NCBI RefSeq assembly: GCF_032854445.1
Contig: NC_088295.1
Location: 93,987,805-94,047,804, forward strand
Reading direction: 5' to 3'
DNA length: 60,000 bases
Source of the DNA: Liolophura sinensis
Taxonomy: Eukaryota; Mollusca; Polyplacophora; Chitonida; Chitonidae
In this document: piece after piece, positions 22,611 to 33,312 of the stretch
Layout: every line of letters begins with the position of its first letter
How positions within the stretch are numbered: position 1 is the first letter of the stretch
Program-made: the position numbers and the translations under genes
The notes under the pieces: generated by a model
Databases searched by the model: none
Seen by the model: only the letters and a program-made list of their open reading frames with translations
What the model was told of the DNA's origin: nothing

Positions 22611-23246
22611 ATGCCTAAATCAGCCGCAGAACGACAGAGGGATAGAAGGAACCGATTGAAAAGTGATGCTGAAGCATTGGAATTGTACCAAGAGAATGAC
22701 AGGCTACGGAAGCAGGCGCGGAGGGCACGGATGACAACTGCTGAGTTGGAAACTCTGTGAAATAAAACAATGCTGAATACCCGAGCATGGAGGGAAAGGA
22801 ATATGGACACCACTGTGACTAGTACAGAGACACCGTCAGGTTCAGGCACACCTTACAGCTGTCCCCAAACGTTTGGCAAGGCAAAACGTAAAGTCGAAAC
22901 GTCACTCCCCATCAGTCCACATAAACGACTGGCAGTGATTAAAGGCCTGGCTTCACGGTATTTATCAGTGAAGTTTACAACACCTCGAAGCACGGGAATA
23001 GATGTCAGAACTAAAGCTACTGTATCAGAATATTATCAAAGCGATTCCATTTCGAGAATGACCCCAGGTAAAGCTGACGTCATCATTGTCAGAGACGACA
23101 ACGGATTCAAAGTGAAGCAGCAAAAGCGACATATGAGTATGACGATCTCAGAAGCATTCCAACTATTCAAAGCCGACCATCCTGAATGTGAAGTGGGGAA
23201 ATCGTCATTTGCTTCTCTTCGACCACAATTTGTGTTACTTAGCTAA
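22611..23246 (+). pseudogene. Uncharacterised basic protein of the candidate transposon, interrupted by an in-frame TGA
   Basis: One continuous frame starting MPKSAAERQRDRRNRLKSD, with a TGA at 22758-22760 after 49 codons. It then runs open from NKTMLNTRAWRERN to the terminal FVLLS at 23243. The N-terminus is strongly basic and helical (ENDRLRKQARRAR), which is consistent with DNA binding. The second part has SLPISPHKR, YYQSDSISRMTPGK, SMTISEAFQLFKADHPE and GKSSFASLRPQFVLL. From memory, such motifs occur in multi-copy uncharacterised invertebrate proteins, where the LRP.FVLL segment is followed by a longer Cys/His-containing part that is absent here. The product therefore looks both interrupted and C-terminally truncated. 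Alternatively the TGA could lie in a short unrecognised intron (a GTGAAA at 22757 and a CTTACAG near 22849 would be the sites). The protein function is not known to me. Confidence 0.55.
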
Positions 23247-23300
23247 TCGCCATATTGTCCAAACTAATTTTATTCCCATAGTTATGATAAAATCGTACTC

Positions 23301-23683
23301 GTGATTCCGTCACGATAATTTTGTGATTCCGTCACAGCGGTATACTCAGTTTTTTTTTCTTGTTTGGTCTGTTTTCTATACAAAAAAGCTTCTAATACCT
23401 CGGCAGTTCATTGGCGCCTGCAAATAATACTTTGTTTGCATGATTCCTGGTCACAGCTCGCACATTTTGGGTGAAATGTACTAGTGGTACAGAATGCACT
23501 TCCAAGTCATGTGATTCCGTCACGGAGATTTCAGAACTCCGGCCTATAAAAAAAATCCGGTATATGACACTGGTTTCTCAATAAAATGTTGGGAATTTCA
23601 CTGTCGTTGTTAAAAACAGTAAGTTTTCTGTTCTGATCAGTGTGCGGTAACGTTGTAGCGCATATCAAATGTGATTCCGTCAC
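23301..23683. repeat. Right cluster of four GTGATTCCGTCAC motifs
   Basis: Copies at 23301-23313, 23323-23335, 23511-23523 and 23671-23683, all in plus orientation. The last ends 2 bases before the right inverted end. Confidence 0.9.
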
Positions 23684-23704
23684 GCTGGAATTCATGTATA
23701 CATG

Positions 23705-24390
23705 ATATACACTATATATTTGTTGGTATAGTGGAAAGGTATACATTTGTTTGGTATAGTCGAACGGTATACATTTGTTTGGTATAGTCGAACGGTATAC
23801 ATTTTCTTGGTATAAGAGAACGATATACATTTTTTGGTATAAGAGAGCAGTGTACATTTGCATGGTATAAGGGAACGGTGTACATTGTATGGTATAAGGG
23901 AACGGTGTACATTGTATGGTATAAGGGAACGGTGTACAATGTATGGTATAAGAGAGCAGTGTACATTCGTATGGGTATAAGGGAACGGTGTACATTGTAT
24001 GGTATAAGAGAGCAGTGTACATTTGTATGGTATAAGGGAACGGTGTACATTGTATGATATAAGGGAACGGTGTACATTGTATGGTATAAGGGAACGGTGT
24101 ACATTGTATGGTATAAGAGAGCAGTGTACATTGTGTGGTATAAGGGAACGGTTTACATTGTATGGTATAAGAGAGCAGTGTACATTTGTATAGTATAAGG
24201 GGAACGGTGTACATTGTATGGTATAAGGGAACGGTTACATTGTATGGTATAAGGGAACAGTGTACATTGTATGGTATAAGGGAACGGTGTACATTGTATG
24301 GTATAAGGGAACGGTGTATATTGTATGGTATAAGGGAACGGTGTACATTGTATGGTATAAGGGAACGGTGTACATTGTATGGTATAAAAG
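23705..24390. repeat. Minisatellite, 27-28-bp unit, diverged continuation
   Basis: The first three or four copies are the same unit as 20404-21794 (GGTATAGTCGAACGG...). They grade into a variant, GGTATAAGGGAACGGTGTAC plus ATTGTAT, that fills the rest. This is two homogenised subfamilies of one ancestral repeat. Confidence 0.93.
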
Positions 24391-26020
24391 AACTGTCTAT
24401 AGGGAAATACAACCATCATCCAGCAATGCTAGTCTAGGATATTTTTGTTTCCTGTACGAAAGACCAACTATGTTTTTAGTACTATTGACATTGAAGATCT
24501 CACATTTGATTCTTGAAACGGCATTGGACACTCTGGTCATAACAGCTGTATTGATAAGTCACTACCGTGATATCAGGTTATGCACTTCACAGGTGATGGC
24601 GCATATAGCGCGTGGACATCACCTGGTCACAGTTATGATCACCCATCGTACGTTTGGTGTTTTTTGGTGTAAACCAGAGGAGTAAGAACTTCAATGTGAC
24701 CGGCAGTTTAGGTTATACCTAATTTATTTTTACGTTTGTAAATTTTAAAGAGACGAATCTTCAGAGAAATCTCTGCATTCGAACAGCAAGGTTATACGAG
24801 TTATGACTTAACATCTGTAGCACATGTTATCAAGCCTGAACCAGGAAGCGGGGGGGGGGGTGGGGGGGGGCGGGGCTCAGGACACGGAGATAAATTCGCA
24901 CCAAGTGTACCCCGCCTGTGAGACCCAGAATCGTGCAATAGACCTATCATGGACCAGCTTGGGCACGTCTACGGTAGCCCGTGGTGTTACTGGTACGTAG
25001 AGCTACGTGTATGGCCACGCCGTGAAGACTTTATAAAGACATTCTTTAATACGTTAACTAACATTTGCAATTATAAAACAGCAGTCCACACAAGAGGCAC
25101 AAATGACTCATGCCTGTATCTAACTTCCTTTTTACCTCTTAAGTGACAATTAAGTATTAGATATTATTATACGTTATTGGGTGATTCTTGGTTCCACTGG
25201 TCACGTGGTATTCCCCAAAAACATAGAGACGTCACGCTAACGTTGATGAGGCAATGGGAGACTCGAGGACGAGCTACACCAGCCGGTCCAAACGACAGTA
25301 GAACGCATCGTATTCTTCTGCGACCATGTTTTATGAGCACACGTTTCAACGATAATTGTGACGTAATAAAGGAAAGAACAAGTGAGGTTATAGCTTTGGG
25401 CCGGCTTAATACAGTTGGGAAGGCGTTTTAGGAGTTCCCCATAGCCAACGGTGGCCATGTACATTTATCTCCCTTTCCGTGCTCTCTGACAGCTTGTTTC
25501 GTTGGCTGAAAGTTTCTCTGTGCAAATACATATTAACTGTTTTTTTGGCACAATAAAAATGTACGGTGTATATTGTGGGATGAGAGATCAGAAATTTCAG
25601 CTCGGAAGAAGTGAAATTCAACCAGTGCGAAGTTCATATCCCATCAAACAGTCGTGCATGATGTGTATAATATTTAACATCTTGAAACTGGCACTACTGT
25701 GGGCAGTTACAAGCGACTCGACTTGTGCTTCCATTTCACCTTTTTTGGTGAAATGACGCTATGTCTATAACAGAGCACGGACTTTACCGGACTTCCCCGG
25801 GGTATTGTGTTTGTTAGTGTTTGCTCATTGTCAATAGCGCTAAGAAACTACCGACACTGCTGGTTAGTCAGTGATCTGTAGCCCGTTAGCCAATGGGAGC
25901 GAAGTACCCTTACACCACTCGCACAAAAAGTCACATCGAGCTCTCAATAGCTGAAGGCTAGACAATATTGATGAGATATTCAAAGCTCTTAATTCATATA
26001 TAATTTCTACAATCGTACTT
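24391..26020. other. Intergenic sequence, no gene recognised
   Basis: Contains a G-rich tract at 24850-24882. Short ORFs (for example 25177-25431) resemble nothing I know and have no splice or promoter support. Confidence 0.45.
24850..24882 (+). other. G-run tract, possible G-quadruplex
   Basis: Runs of 11, 9 and 4 Gs separated by single T or C, enough for a quadruplex-forming motif. It is also a place where assemblies often err in length. Confidence 0.6.
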
Positions 26021-26024
26021 GACA

Positions 26025-27086
26025 TTTTGGCTTAGGTGAGGAATGTCTTTGTGGAATTGGTCCCTGGTTCACGAGGCTGAGTAAGCCACTTACGCTGTTT
26101 ATTACACTAAAATTTTGGCGTAGGTGAGGAAAGTCTTTGTGGAATTGGTCCCTGGTTCACGAGGCTGAGTAAGCCACTTACGCTGTTTATTACACTAAAA
26201 TTTTGGCGTAGGTGAGGAAAGTCTTTGTGGAATTGGTCCCTGGTTCACGAGGCTGAGTTAAGCCACTTACGACTGTTTATTACACTAAAATTTTGGCGTA
26301 GGTGAGGAATGTCTTTGTGGAATTGGTCCCTGGTTCACGAGGCTGAGTAGCCACTTACGCTGTTTATTACACTAAAATTTTGGCGTAGGTGAGGAATGTC
26401 TTTGTGAATTGGTCCCTGGTTCACGAGGCTGAGTAAGCCACTTACACTGTTTATTACACTAAAATTTTGGCGTAGGTGAGGGATGTCTTGTGGAATTGGT
26501 CCCTGGTTCACGAGCCTGAGTAAGCCATTTACACTGTTTATTACACTAAAATTTTGGCATAGGTGAGGGATGTCTTTGTGGAATTGGTCCCTGGTTCACG
26601 AGGTTGAGTAAGCCACTTATGCTGTTTATTACACTAAAATTTTGGCGTAGGTGAGGAATGTCTTTGTGGAATTGGTCCCTGGTTCACGAGGCTGAGTAAG
26701 CCACTTACGCTGTTTATTACACTAAAATTTTGGCGTAGGTGAGGAATGTCTTTGTGGAATTGGTCCCTGGTTCACAAGGCTGAGTAAGCCACTTACACTG
26801 TTTATTACACTAAAATTTTGGCGTAGGTGAGGAAAGTCTTTGTGGAATTGGTCCCTGGTTCACGAGGCTGAGTAAGCCACTTACGCTGTTTATTACACTA
26901 AAATTTTGGCGTAGGTGAGGAATGTCTTTGTGGAATTGGTCCCTGGTTCACGAGGCTGAGTAAGCCATTTACACTGCTTATTACACTAAAATTTTGGCGT
27001 AGGTGAGGGATGTCTTTGTGGAATTGGTCCCTGGTTCACGAGGCTGAGTAAGCCACTTACGCTGTTTATTACACTAAAATTTTGAC
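26025..27086. repeat. Minisatellite, 88-bp unit, about 12 copies, upstream of Yellow gene B
   Basis: Unit contains TTTTGGCGTAGGTGAGGAAT, GGAATTGGTCCCTGGTTCAC, GAGGCTGAGTAAGCCACTTA and CGCTGTTTATTACACTAAAA. Copies are very similar, differing by single bases and one-base indels. It ends about 520 bp before the TATA box of gene B. Confidence 0.95.
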
Positions 27087-27609
27087 TGATACGTACTTTG
27101 GGATTATATATTTTAATACTGAAAGTTGTCTTAGTCTTTCATGACAAAATTGAAAATGAGCAATTATTTTCACTCTGGGTTCAAATACAACACCTCATGA
27201 TAAGGCTAACTATTTTTTAACTCTAAGACAATGTGATCACCCTAAAGCCAGTTCACAAACATCCCCCAGTGTAACAGCGCACGCCGGAATATAATGAGTC
27301 CGAAGGAAGAGACACTCTGGTTAACTGTCTAGAACAAAGTACAATGCATGCATATTGATATAGGGATTAAGATTGCCCATGCTTTGTGCCGTTATGAACA
27401 GGCTAGAGTACTGTGTCCTTAGTGACCAACAGGTTCACTTGTTAACACAAGCCGGATCTCTCTGCTCGTCGTCTGGCACAACCCGGGGATTCCCCATCAC
27501 TTAGTATCCGGGATGTACAAGTTGTTCTGTGTCAGTTTATTCTGCTATCGATCACCGATTCTTTTCTTACCCATTGTTTGTCCTTGTGACGTTTCATGGT
27601 GGGTTTGGA
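27087..27609. other. Upstream region of Yellow gene B
   Basis: Unique sequence between the 88-bp array and the TATA box. No further gene or motif can be supported. Confidence 0.4.
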
Positions 27610-27617
27610 TATAAATA
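27610..27617 (+). promoter_or_regulatory. TATA box of Yellow-like gene B
   Basis: TATAAATA 53 bases before the ATG. It is followed by AAGCTGCTAATCATTTGGTT, which aligns with the leader of copy A apart from a small deletion. Confidence 0.75.
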
Positions 27618-27662
27618 AAGCTGCTAATCATTTGGTTCAGTCATCCTACAATCTTATTCACA

Positions 27663-29096
27663 ATGAACCGGCTGTTGGTGATATTTGTTCTCGGGCTGAC
27701 AGTCTGTGGCGTACAATCCTTCTACCGTAACCGCAGGCCTAATACCTGCTCCCCTAAGCTGTCATTTGGGCACAGGACTCTAGTTCATGAATGGGTCCAG
27801 CTAGAATATGACTGGCCCTCCGAGGCTGAGAAACAGAGAGCAATCGCCAGCGGCAGCTACATCCCAGAAAACAGCGTAATCAGCGGCATAAAACTGTATA
27901 AAGGCCGCCTCTTTGTGACCGTTCCGAGATGGGCACTGGGCATTCCCTCCACCTTCAATGAGGTTATCGTGAAAAATGGGCGCTCCGTTTTGCGACCATT
28001 CCCCAGTTGGGAGGCACAGGACGTACACAATTGTTCCGCTTTGCAGTTCGTAATGAGTATGGAGATCGACCCTAACACTGGACTCATGTACTTGATAGAC
28101 AATGGACGAGTCAACACCTTGGCGGCAACACCTGGCACAAAGGCGCTGAACCTATGCCCTCACCAGATCCACATATACGACCTTGAGAGGAACCGTTTTG
28201 TCAAGACGCATACTTTTCCCGACTCGGTGGCCCATTACAACAGTTCTTACCTCAACGATGTGATGATTGATGATCAAGGTTATGCTTTCATCTCTGACGC
28301 CGCCGGCGCTGGTGGTCTTATAGTGTACGACTCCAGACGAGATCGTTCTCATCGTCACGAGCACCCGTCCATGGGTGCGGACCCCGACCCCGCAGCTAGG
28401 ACCTTCAACATAAACACAGGGTACAGTAACGAAACTTACTTCTTTGACGGCCCTATAAACGGAATCGCCATGTCTCCGAGTTTCGACTATCTGTATTACT
28501 GCGCTCTGACAGGGTTTAACCTGTATCAGGTGCCCACCAGCCTGATCCGTGACCCAAACGCTGACATCGGCAATGCCGTGAGAAATGTTGGCAGAAAGTT
28601 TGGCCAGAGTGGAGGAATCATGCATGGTGAGAAGAATTTATACTACAGCGTCCATCAAAGGAATGCTGTATACTACTGGCCGAGAAAAGGGGATGAAAAG
28701 AGACAGGGGAGCTCTGAGAAGACAGTCCGATTGGAAACACAGCTGGAACTTGCCCAAGACACCGAGACTTTCCAGTTTCCGGACAGTTACGGCTGGGACG
28801 ACAGCGGCTTCCTCTGGCTGACCACTAACCGTCTGTTTACCTATCTGGACACCGAAGGCGGTGGTCTGGACTTTACCGGCAGGCGAGGAGCCAATTTTCG
28901 AATCTTCCGTGTCTACGTGGGCGAGCAGTCGTATCTCAAACGTGGAGCTCCTCTCCAGGAGCCCACGCACTACAAATGTAGCCTCTTGGTGATTCTCAAA
29001 AAAGCCATACTGGCTTGCAAAAACGAAAACATTTTTAGTAAAATCAGATGTTTCACAAGAGCTAAGAGAGACCCAGCTATTGTTTACAGCTGCTAA
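27663..29096 (+). CDS. Yellow/major royal jelly protein-like secreted protein, copy B
   Basis: Intronless 477-residue paralogue of copy A on the same strand, about 9.4 kb downstream. The start at 27663 is the first ATG after the TATA box and opens a signal peptide (LLVIFVLGLTVCGVQSF). Residues 37-436 correspond to copy A with only a few substitutions (F-V-K for F-A-K in RNRFVKTH, MIDDQG for MIDNQG). The first 36 and last 41 residues differ more: NTCSPKLSFG in place of RTWAPNLTFG adds a Cys, and the tail has KKAILACKNENIFSKIRCFT. The MRJP beta-propeller motifs and NCS/NSS/NET sequons are all kept. Both copies look intact and expressible. Role unknown; secretion is inferred from the signal peptide. 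Confidence 0.92.
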   Translation: MNRLLVIFVLGLTVCGVQSFYRNRRPNTCSPKLSFGHRTLVHEWVQLEYDWPSEAEKQRAIASGSYIPENSVISGIKLYKGRLFVTVPRWALGIPSTFNEVIVKNGRSVLRPFPSWEAQDVHNCSALQFVMSMEIDPNTGLMYLIDNGRVNTLAATPGTKALNLCPHQIHIYDLERNRFVKTHTFPDSVAHYNSSYLNDVMIDDQGYAFISDAAGAGGLIVYDSRRDRSHRHEHPSMGADPDPAARTFNINTGYSNETYFFDGPINGIAMSPSFDYLYYCALTGFNLYQVPTSLIRDPNADIGNAVRNVGRKFGQSGGIMHGEKNLYYSVHQRNAVYYWPRKGDEKRQGSSEKTVRLETQLELAQDTETFQFPDSYGWDDSGFLWLTTNRLFTYLDTEGGGLDFTGRRGANFRIFRVYVGEQSYLKRGAPLQEPTHYKCSLLVILKKAILACKNENIFSKIRCFTRAKRDPAIVYSC

Positions 29097-29450
29097 CTGT
29101 CTTTTTCTGACTGATTTAAAAGATGAATTTTTTTCATATACATTATTTTGTATACTGTTTAGTACAAATTGTTTGAAACCCTGATAGTTAAAATAATCAT
29201 TTTTGTGTCATTTGTGCCCAAAGTAATTGTTATAGTAAGCATAACGGCAAGAATATCCGGCCAGGGCTGGCGGTGACTAATGCTCTGCTAAAGATGGAAG
29301 CTTATGGTAACAGATACATCTATTATGAGACTGTCCGTTTGTTATCACTGTCCATTAACCATACTGTTATGATTTATGTAAACTGTAACTGCTGGATTCA
29401 CGTGGTGTATTATCACTGTTTTGTTATGGGGATATGTCAACAACGTAACA

Positions 29451-29456
29451 AATAAA
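29451..29456 (+). terminator. Poly(A) signal of Yellow-like gene B
   Basis: AATAAA about 355 bases after the stop, at a position comparable to that in copy A. Confidence 0.65.
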
Positions 29457-29459
29457 ACT

Positions 29460-31460
29460 ACATATACTACCAATATTTTGAACTGTTTCTGTAAAATTAC
29501 ACCTACAGATGGGGGGTCTGGAGAGGATTCACTAAACTAGTGAGAAATAATGCGACAAAAGCACTTTGTACAACACGGTCCTATAAGGCTAGCTTTCCAC
29601 CAGAACAATACTAGTAGACTGATAGCTTTCCACCCGTCTCAGTGGTACCATACTACTAGACTGATGGATTATTTAAAGGCCATATGTTATGTATATATAT
29701 ATTAAGCAGATTTTTACAGTAAAATGCCCCAGGAAACCATACTCGGCTGTTCATTACTGATTGTATACCTGAATCCCTGGCGATACGCGCTTATTTTGTA
29801 CCTGTGTGCTCACAATGGGACTGCCATGTTTTGTTGCCATCAACGAGTTGCATTCTCCACACGGCGGATGTTTTCGTATTAACTTCTCCTTTTGAAAGTC
29901 GTCGTCCTGGTGCGCATTGCCATCCTGGTTTCCGAGCCCCCGACTGTTCACGCTAAGAGTGTGACGCCCTGGAACCAGAATCGCCCATTGCTTCGTGTGC
30001 ATGCTCTCTGCATTTACAATTGTAGCCTAGCTTCACATGGTTGTACATACAACAACTTATCTAGCATTGACAAGATCCAAATATCCAGTCGAGAGCTGGT
30101 TATATGTCACTGTAACGACTGGAGTTCAGTACGAAAGGGAAACACAATTCACATCTGGTAACTTCTTATAGACATGACCATTTTATTCAGTCTAATAACA
30201 CCCAACGTCAGTTCGTTAATATTTTGGTATGGTAGGCGTACGCCATTTTACTATACATCTCTGAAGTAACTGGCGAGGAGATTATATTGACAGATCAACC
30301 ATTCTAAAAAAGAAATGTGCCTACTATCTCCGTTGAGATTACATCTCTAATATACTTCTGCGCCAAGCGTTTCACATCAGCGATGTCGAAAGCTAGGCTC
30401 GTGCATTACGTCACCTGATCTGTGATGACAACTTTCGCCTTATGTTAACCTTCTGCACGTGATAGCGAACGTACCGGACTGTACAGCATTGCACTATTTA
30501 CAGGCGTTCGTGGGTATTATTATCATCTCCGTCCGTACTCAAGCTGAACCATAACAATTTAAATATATTTACACACTTACCACTTGATTTTGGAAAACAG
30601 AATTCAGAGGGGAGAAAACAATAGTTATCGTGTGTTCTTCACGCTGGATGGCCCAAGGCATAAGCCAATAACAGGACTTTACCATACCAAGTCGATTAGA
30701 CTGCAATGACATCATTTTTTTCATATGCCTTTAACTGTACTGAAACGCCACCGCTTGCCTTGGCATACGCAATTACATTATCGAACTCTTTTTCATGCCG
30801 TCTTTCCTGGGCGCGGCCAGGTTGAATAACTTAATATTCCTTGGCAAATACGTGCATATATTACTTCACTTTTATTTTGGATCTTTGCGATTAATTCAGA
30901 TACAGGCAGGTGCTTGATGTTTGTACCATTGGTACAGATTTAGGCTCAAGGAATCTGAAAATACTTATTAAATATCTGATACTCAGCAGCAACCTGCGGA
31001 TGGTAATGGGTTTCCCCATGGGACTCACTGCCATGATGGCGCCCATGTATACACGAGTCTTGCCTCGCTACCGTAGGATCACGTAGAAAGGCGCGTGATC
31101 TCGAATGGCAGCGCAAGCAGAGAATAATAGTAATCGTTGATGTAATATCTTCTGACATTGATCGTAGAACTGTGTTATATAAATCAAGTTAGACAGACTG
31201 TATAACATATGTGCAAATACACAACCATTCATCGGATTCTTATTCTTTAGGATGCACTGATGTCTCAAATTTCTTCGCAAACATACATTTAGGCTAAAGT
31301 TAGAGCATCAGGTCTGTATAATATAATAACATATTAAATTTAAAACATGTAAAACATTCTTATTAGCAACGCGCTGCAGAATTACTGCTACAGACAAAAT
31401 CGAGTAATTTACAACAATTACTCTGTTACCAATACAAGGGGAGTAACTCTGTAACTCACG
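29460..31460. other. Intergenic sequence between Yellow gene B and the scaffold gap
   Basis: No gene recognised. A degenerate SINE family 1 fragment in sense orientation lies at about 30985-31060 (CAGCAACCTGCGGATGGTAA and following GGGTTTCC). Confidence 0.45.
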
Positions 31461-31504
31461 CATGAACACTTTTTTATTTTGTTTTATTTTACTTATTTAT
31501 TTAT

Positions 31505-31704
31505 NNNNNNNNNNNNNNNNNNNNNNNNNNNNNNNNNNNNNNNNNNNNNNNNNNNNNNNNNNNNNNNNNNNNNNNNNNNNNNNNNNNNNNNNNNNNNNNN
31601 NNNNNNNNNNNNNNNNNNNNNNNNNNNNNNNNNNNNNNNNNNNNNNNNNNNNNNNNNNNNNNNNNNNNNNNNNNNNNNNNNNNNNNNNNNNNNNNNNNNN
31701 NNNN
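31505..31704. other. Assembly gap of exactly 200 N
   Basis: A round-number run of N marks a scaffold join of unknown true length. ORFs called across it are artefacts. Confidence 0.99.
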
Positions 31705-31779
31705 GCCAACGTCATTTAAGTGAAATACTCTTGATTATGGCGTGTAAAACACCAATCTAATAAATAAATAAATAAATTC
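31705..31779 (+). mobile_element. SINE family 1, 3' part, sense, cut by the gap
   Basis: AAGTGAAATACTCTTGATTA then GGCGTGTAAAACACCAATC and an (AATA)n tail match the complement of the SINE core. On the other side of the gap (31480-31504) an antisense tail (ATTT)n begins, so SINE tails of opposite orientation border the gap. Confidence 0.8.
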
Positions 31780-31799
31780 TCTTCCTTCACATGTGTTAT

Positions 31800-32612
31800 T
31801 AGTTACACACGTTACCCCCGTATATATATATATGCATATAGAGTTCTGAGATAGTGTTATTAGTTACACAAGTTACACCAGTACATGTATATGCATGTAG
31901 AGTTCTGTTTCTTGAGATAGTGTTATTAGTTACACACGTTACCCAGTACATACATATGCATGTAGAGTTCTGTTCCTTGAGATAGTGTTATTAGTTACAC
32001 ACGTTACACCAGTACATGTATATGCATGTAGAGTTCTGTTTCTTGAGATAGTGTTATTAGTTACACACGTTACACCAGTACATACATATGCGTGTAAAGT
32101 TCTGTTCCTTGAGATAGTGTTATTAGTTACACACGTTACACCAGTACATGTATATGCATGTAGAGTTCTGTTTCTTGAGATGGTGTGATTAGTTACACAC
32201 GTTACACCAGTACATATATATGCGTTTAGAGTTCTGAGATAGTGTTATTAGTTACACACGTTACACCAGTACATGTATATGCATGTAGAGTTCTGTTTCT
32301 TGAGATAGTGTTATTAGTTACACACGTTACCCCCGTATATATATATATATATATATGCATATAGAGTTCTGAGATAGTGTTATTAGTTACACACTTTACA
32401 CCAGTACATATATATGCATGTAGAGTTCTGTTTCTTGAGATAGTGTTATTAGTTACACACGTTACACCAGTACATACATATGCATGTAGAGTTCTGTTTT
32501 TTGAGATAGTGTTATTAGTTACACACGTTACACCAGTACATATATATATGCATGTAGAGTTCTGAGATAGTGTTATTAGTTACACACGTTACACCAGTAC
32601 ATACATGTATAA
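31800..32612. repeat. Minisatellite, about 66-bp unit, about 13 copies
   Basis: Unit contains GAGATAGTGTTATTAGTTAC, ACACGTTACACCAGTACATG and TATATGCATGTAGAGTTCTG. Short variants lack TTTCTT, and some copies carry expanded (TA)n. Confidence 0.93.
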
Positions 32613-33312
32613 GGACCCATATTACAAGCCATAACGGGAGTTATAAGGACCCATATTACAAGCCATTCCGAGAGTCATAAGGACCCATATTACAAGCCAT
32701 AACAGGAGTTATAAGGACCCATATTACAAGCCATAACAGGAGTTATAAGGACCCATATCACAAGCCATAACAGGAGTTATAAGGACCCATATCACAAGCC
32801 ATAACGGGAGTTATAAGGACCCATATTACAAGCCATAACGGGAGTTATAAGGACCCATATTTATAAAGACCCATATCACAAGCCATAACGGGAGTTATAA
32901 GGACCCATATCAGAAGCCATAACAGGAGTTATAAGGACCCATATCACAAGTCATAACGGGAGTTTTAAGGACCCATATTTATAAAGACCCATATCACAAG
33001 CCATAACAGGAGTTATAAGGACCCATATCACAAGCCATAACTGGAGTTATAAAGACCCATATCACAAGCCATAACGGGAGTTATAAGGACCCATATCACA
33101 AGCCATAACGGGAGTTATAAGGACCCATATCACAAGCCATAACGGGAGTTATAAGGACCCATATCACAAGCCATAACAGGAGTTATAAGGACCCATATCA
33201 GAAGCCATAACTGGAGTTATAAGGACCCATATTACAAGCCATAACGGGAGTTATAAGGACCCATATTTATAAGGACCCATATTACAAACCATAACGGGAG
33301 TTATAAGGACCC
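32608..33312. repeat. Minisatellite, 34-bp unit, about 20 copies
   Basis: Unit ATAAGGACCCATATCACAAG plus CCATAACGGGAGTT. Three copies are truncated to ATTTATAA-GGACCCATAT. It abuts the previous array directly. Confidence 0.95.

Larger units (their letters stand above)
21799..23696 (+). mobile_element. Candidate DNA transposon with 11-bp inverted ends and subterminal GTGATTCCGTCAC repeats
   Basis: Perfect inverted ends CATGAATTCCA (21799-21809) and TGGAATTCATG (23686-23696), each bordered by TATA in direct orientation (21795-21798 and 23697-23700). The same 28-bp minisatellite lies on both sides, so this is an insertion. Inside are eight copies of GTGATTCCGTCAC, four left and four right of the reading frame at 22611-23246. 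There is also a likely 5' leader intron (donor AAG|GTAAGA at 22044, acceptor TTGCAG ending 22609) and a poly(A) signal AATAAA at 23580. I do not recognise the superfamily. Exact ends could shift by a few bases because the target itself contains TATACA. Confidence 0.6.

Noticed and set aside
23531-24412. 293-codon minus-strand ORF with SLIPYNVHR repeats
   Set aside because: Repeat translation through the 27-28-bp array, running into the transposon end.
31462-31760. ORFs across the N run
   Set aside because: Unknown bases are treated as open; these are artefacts.
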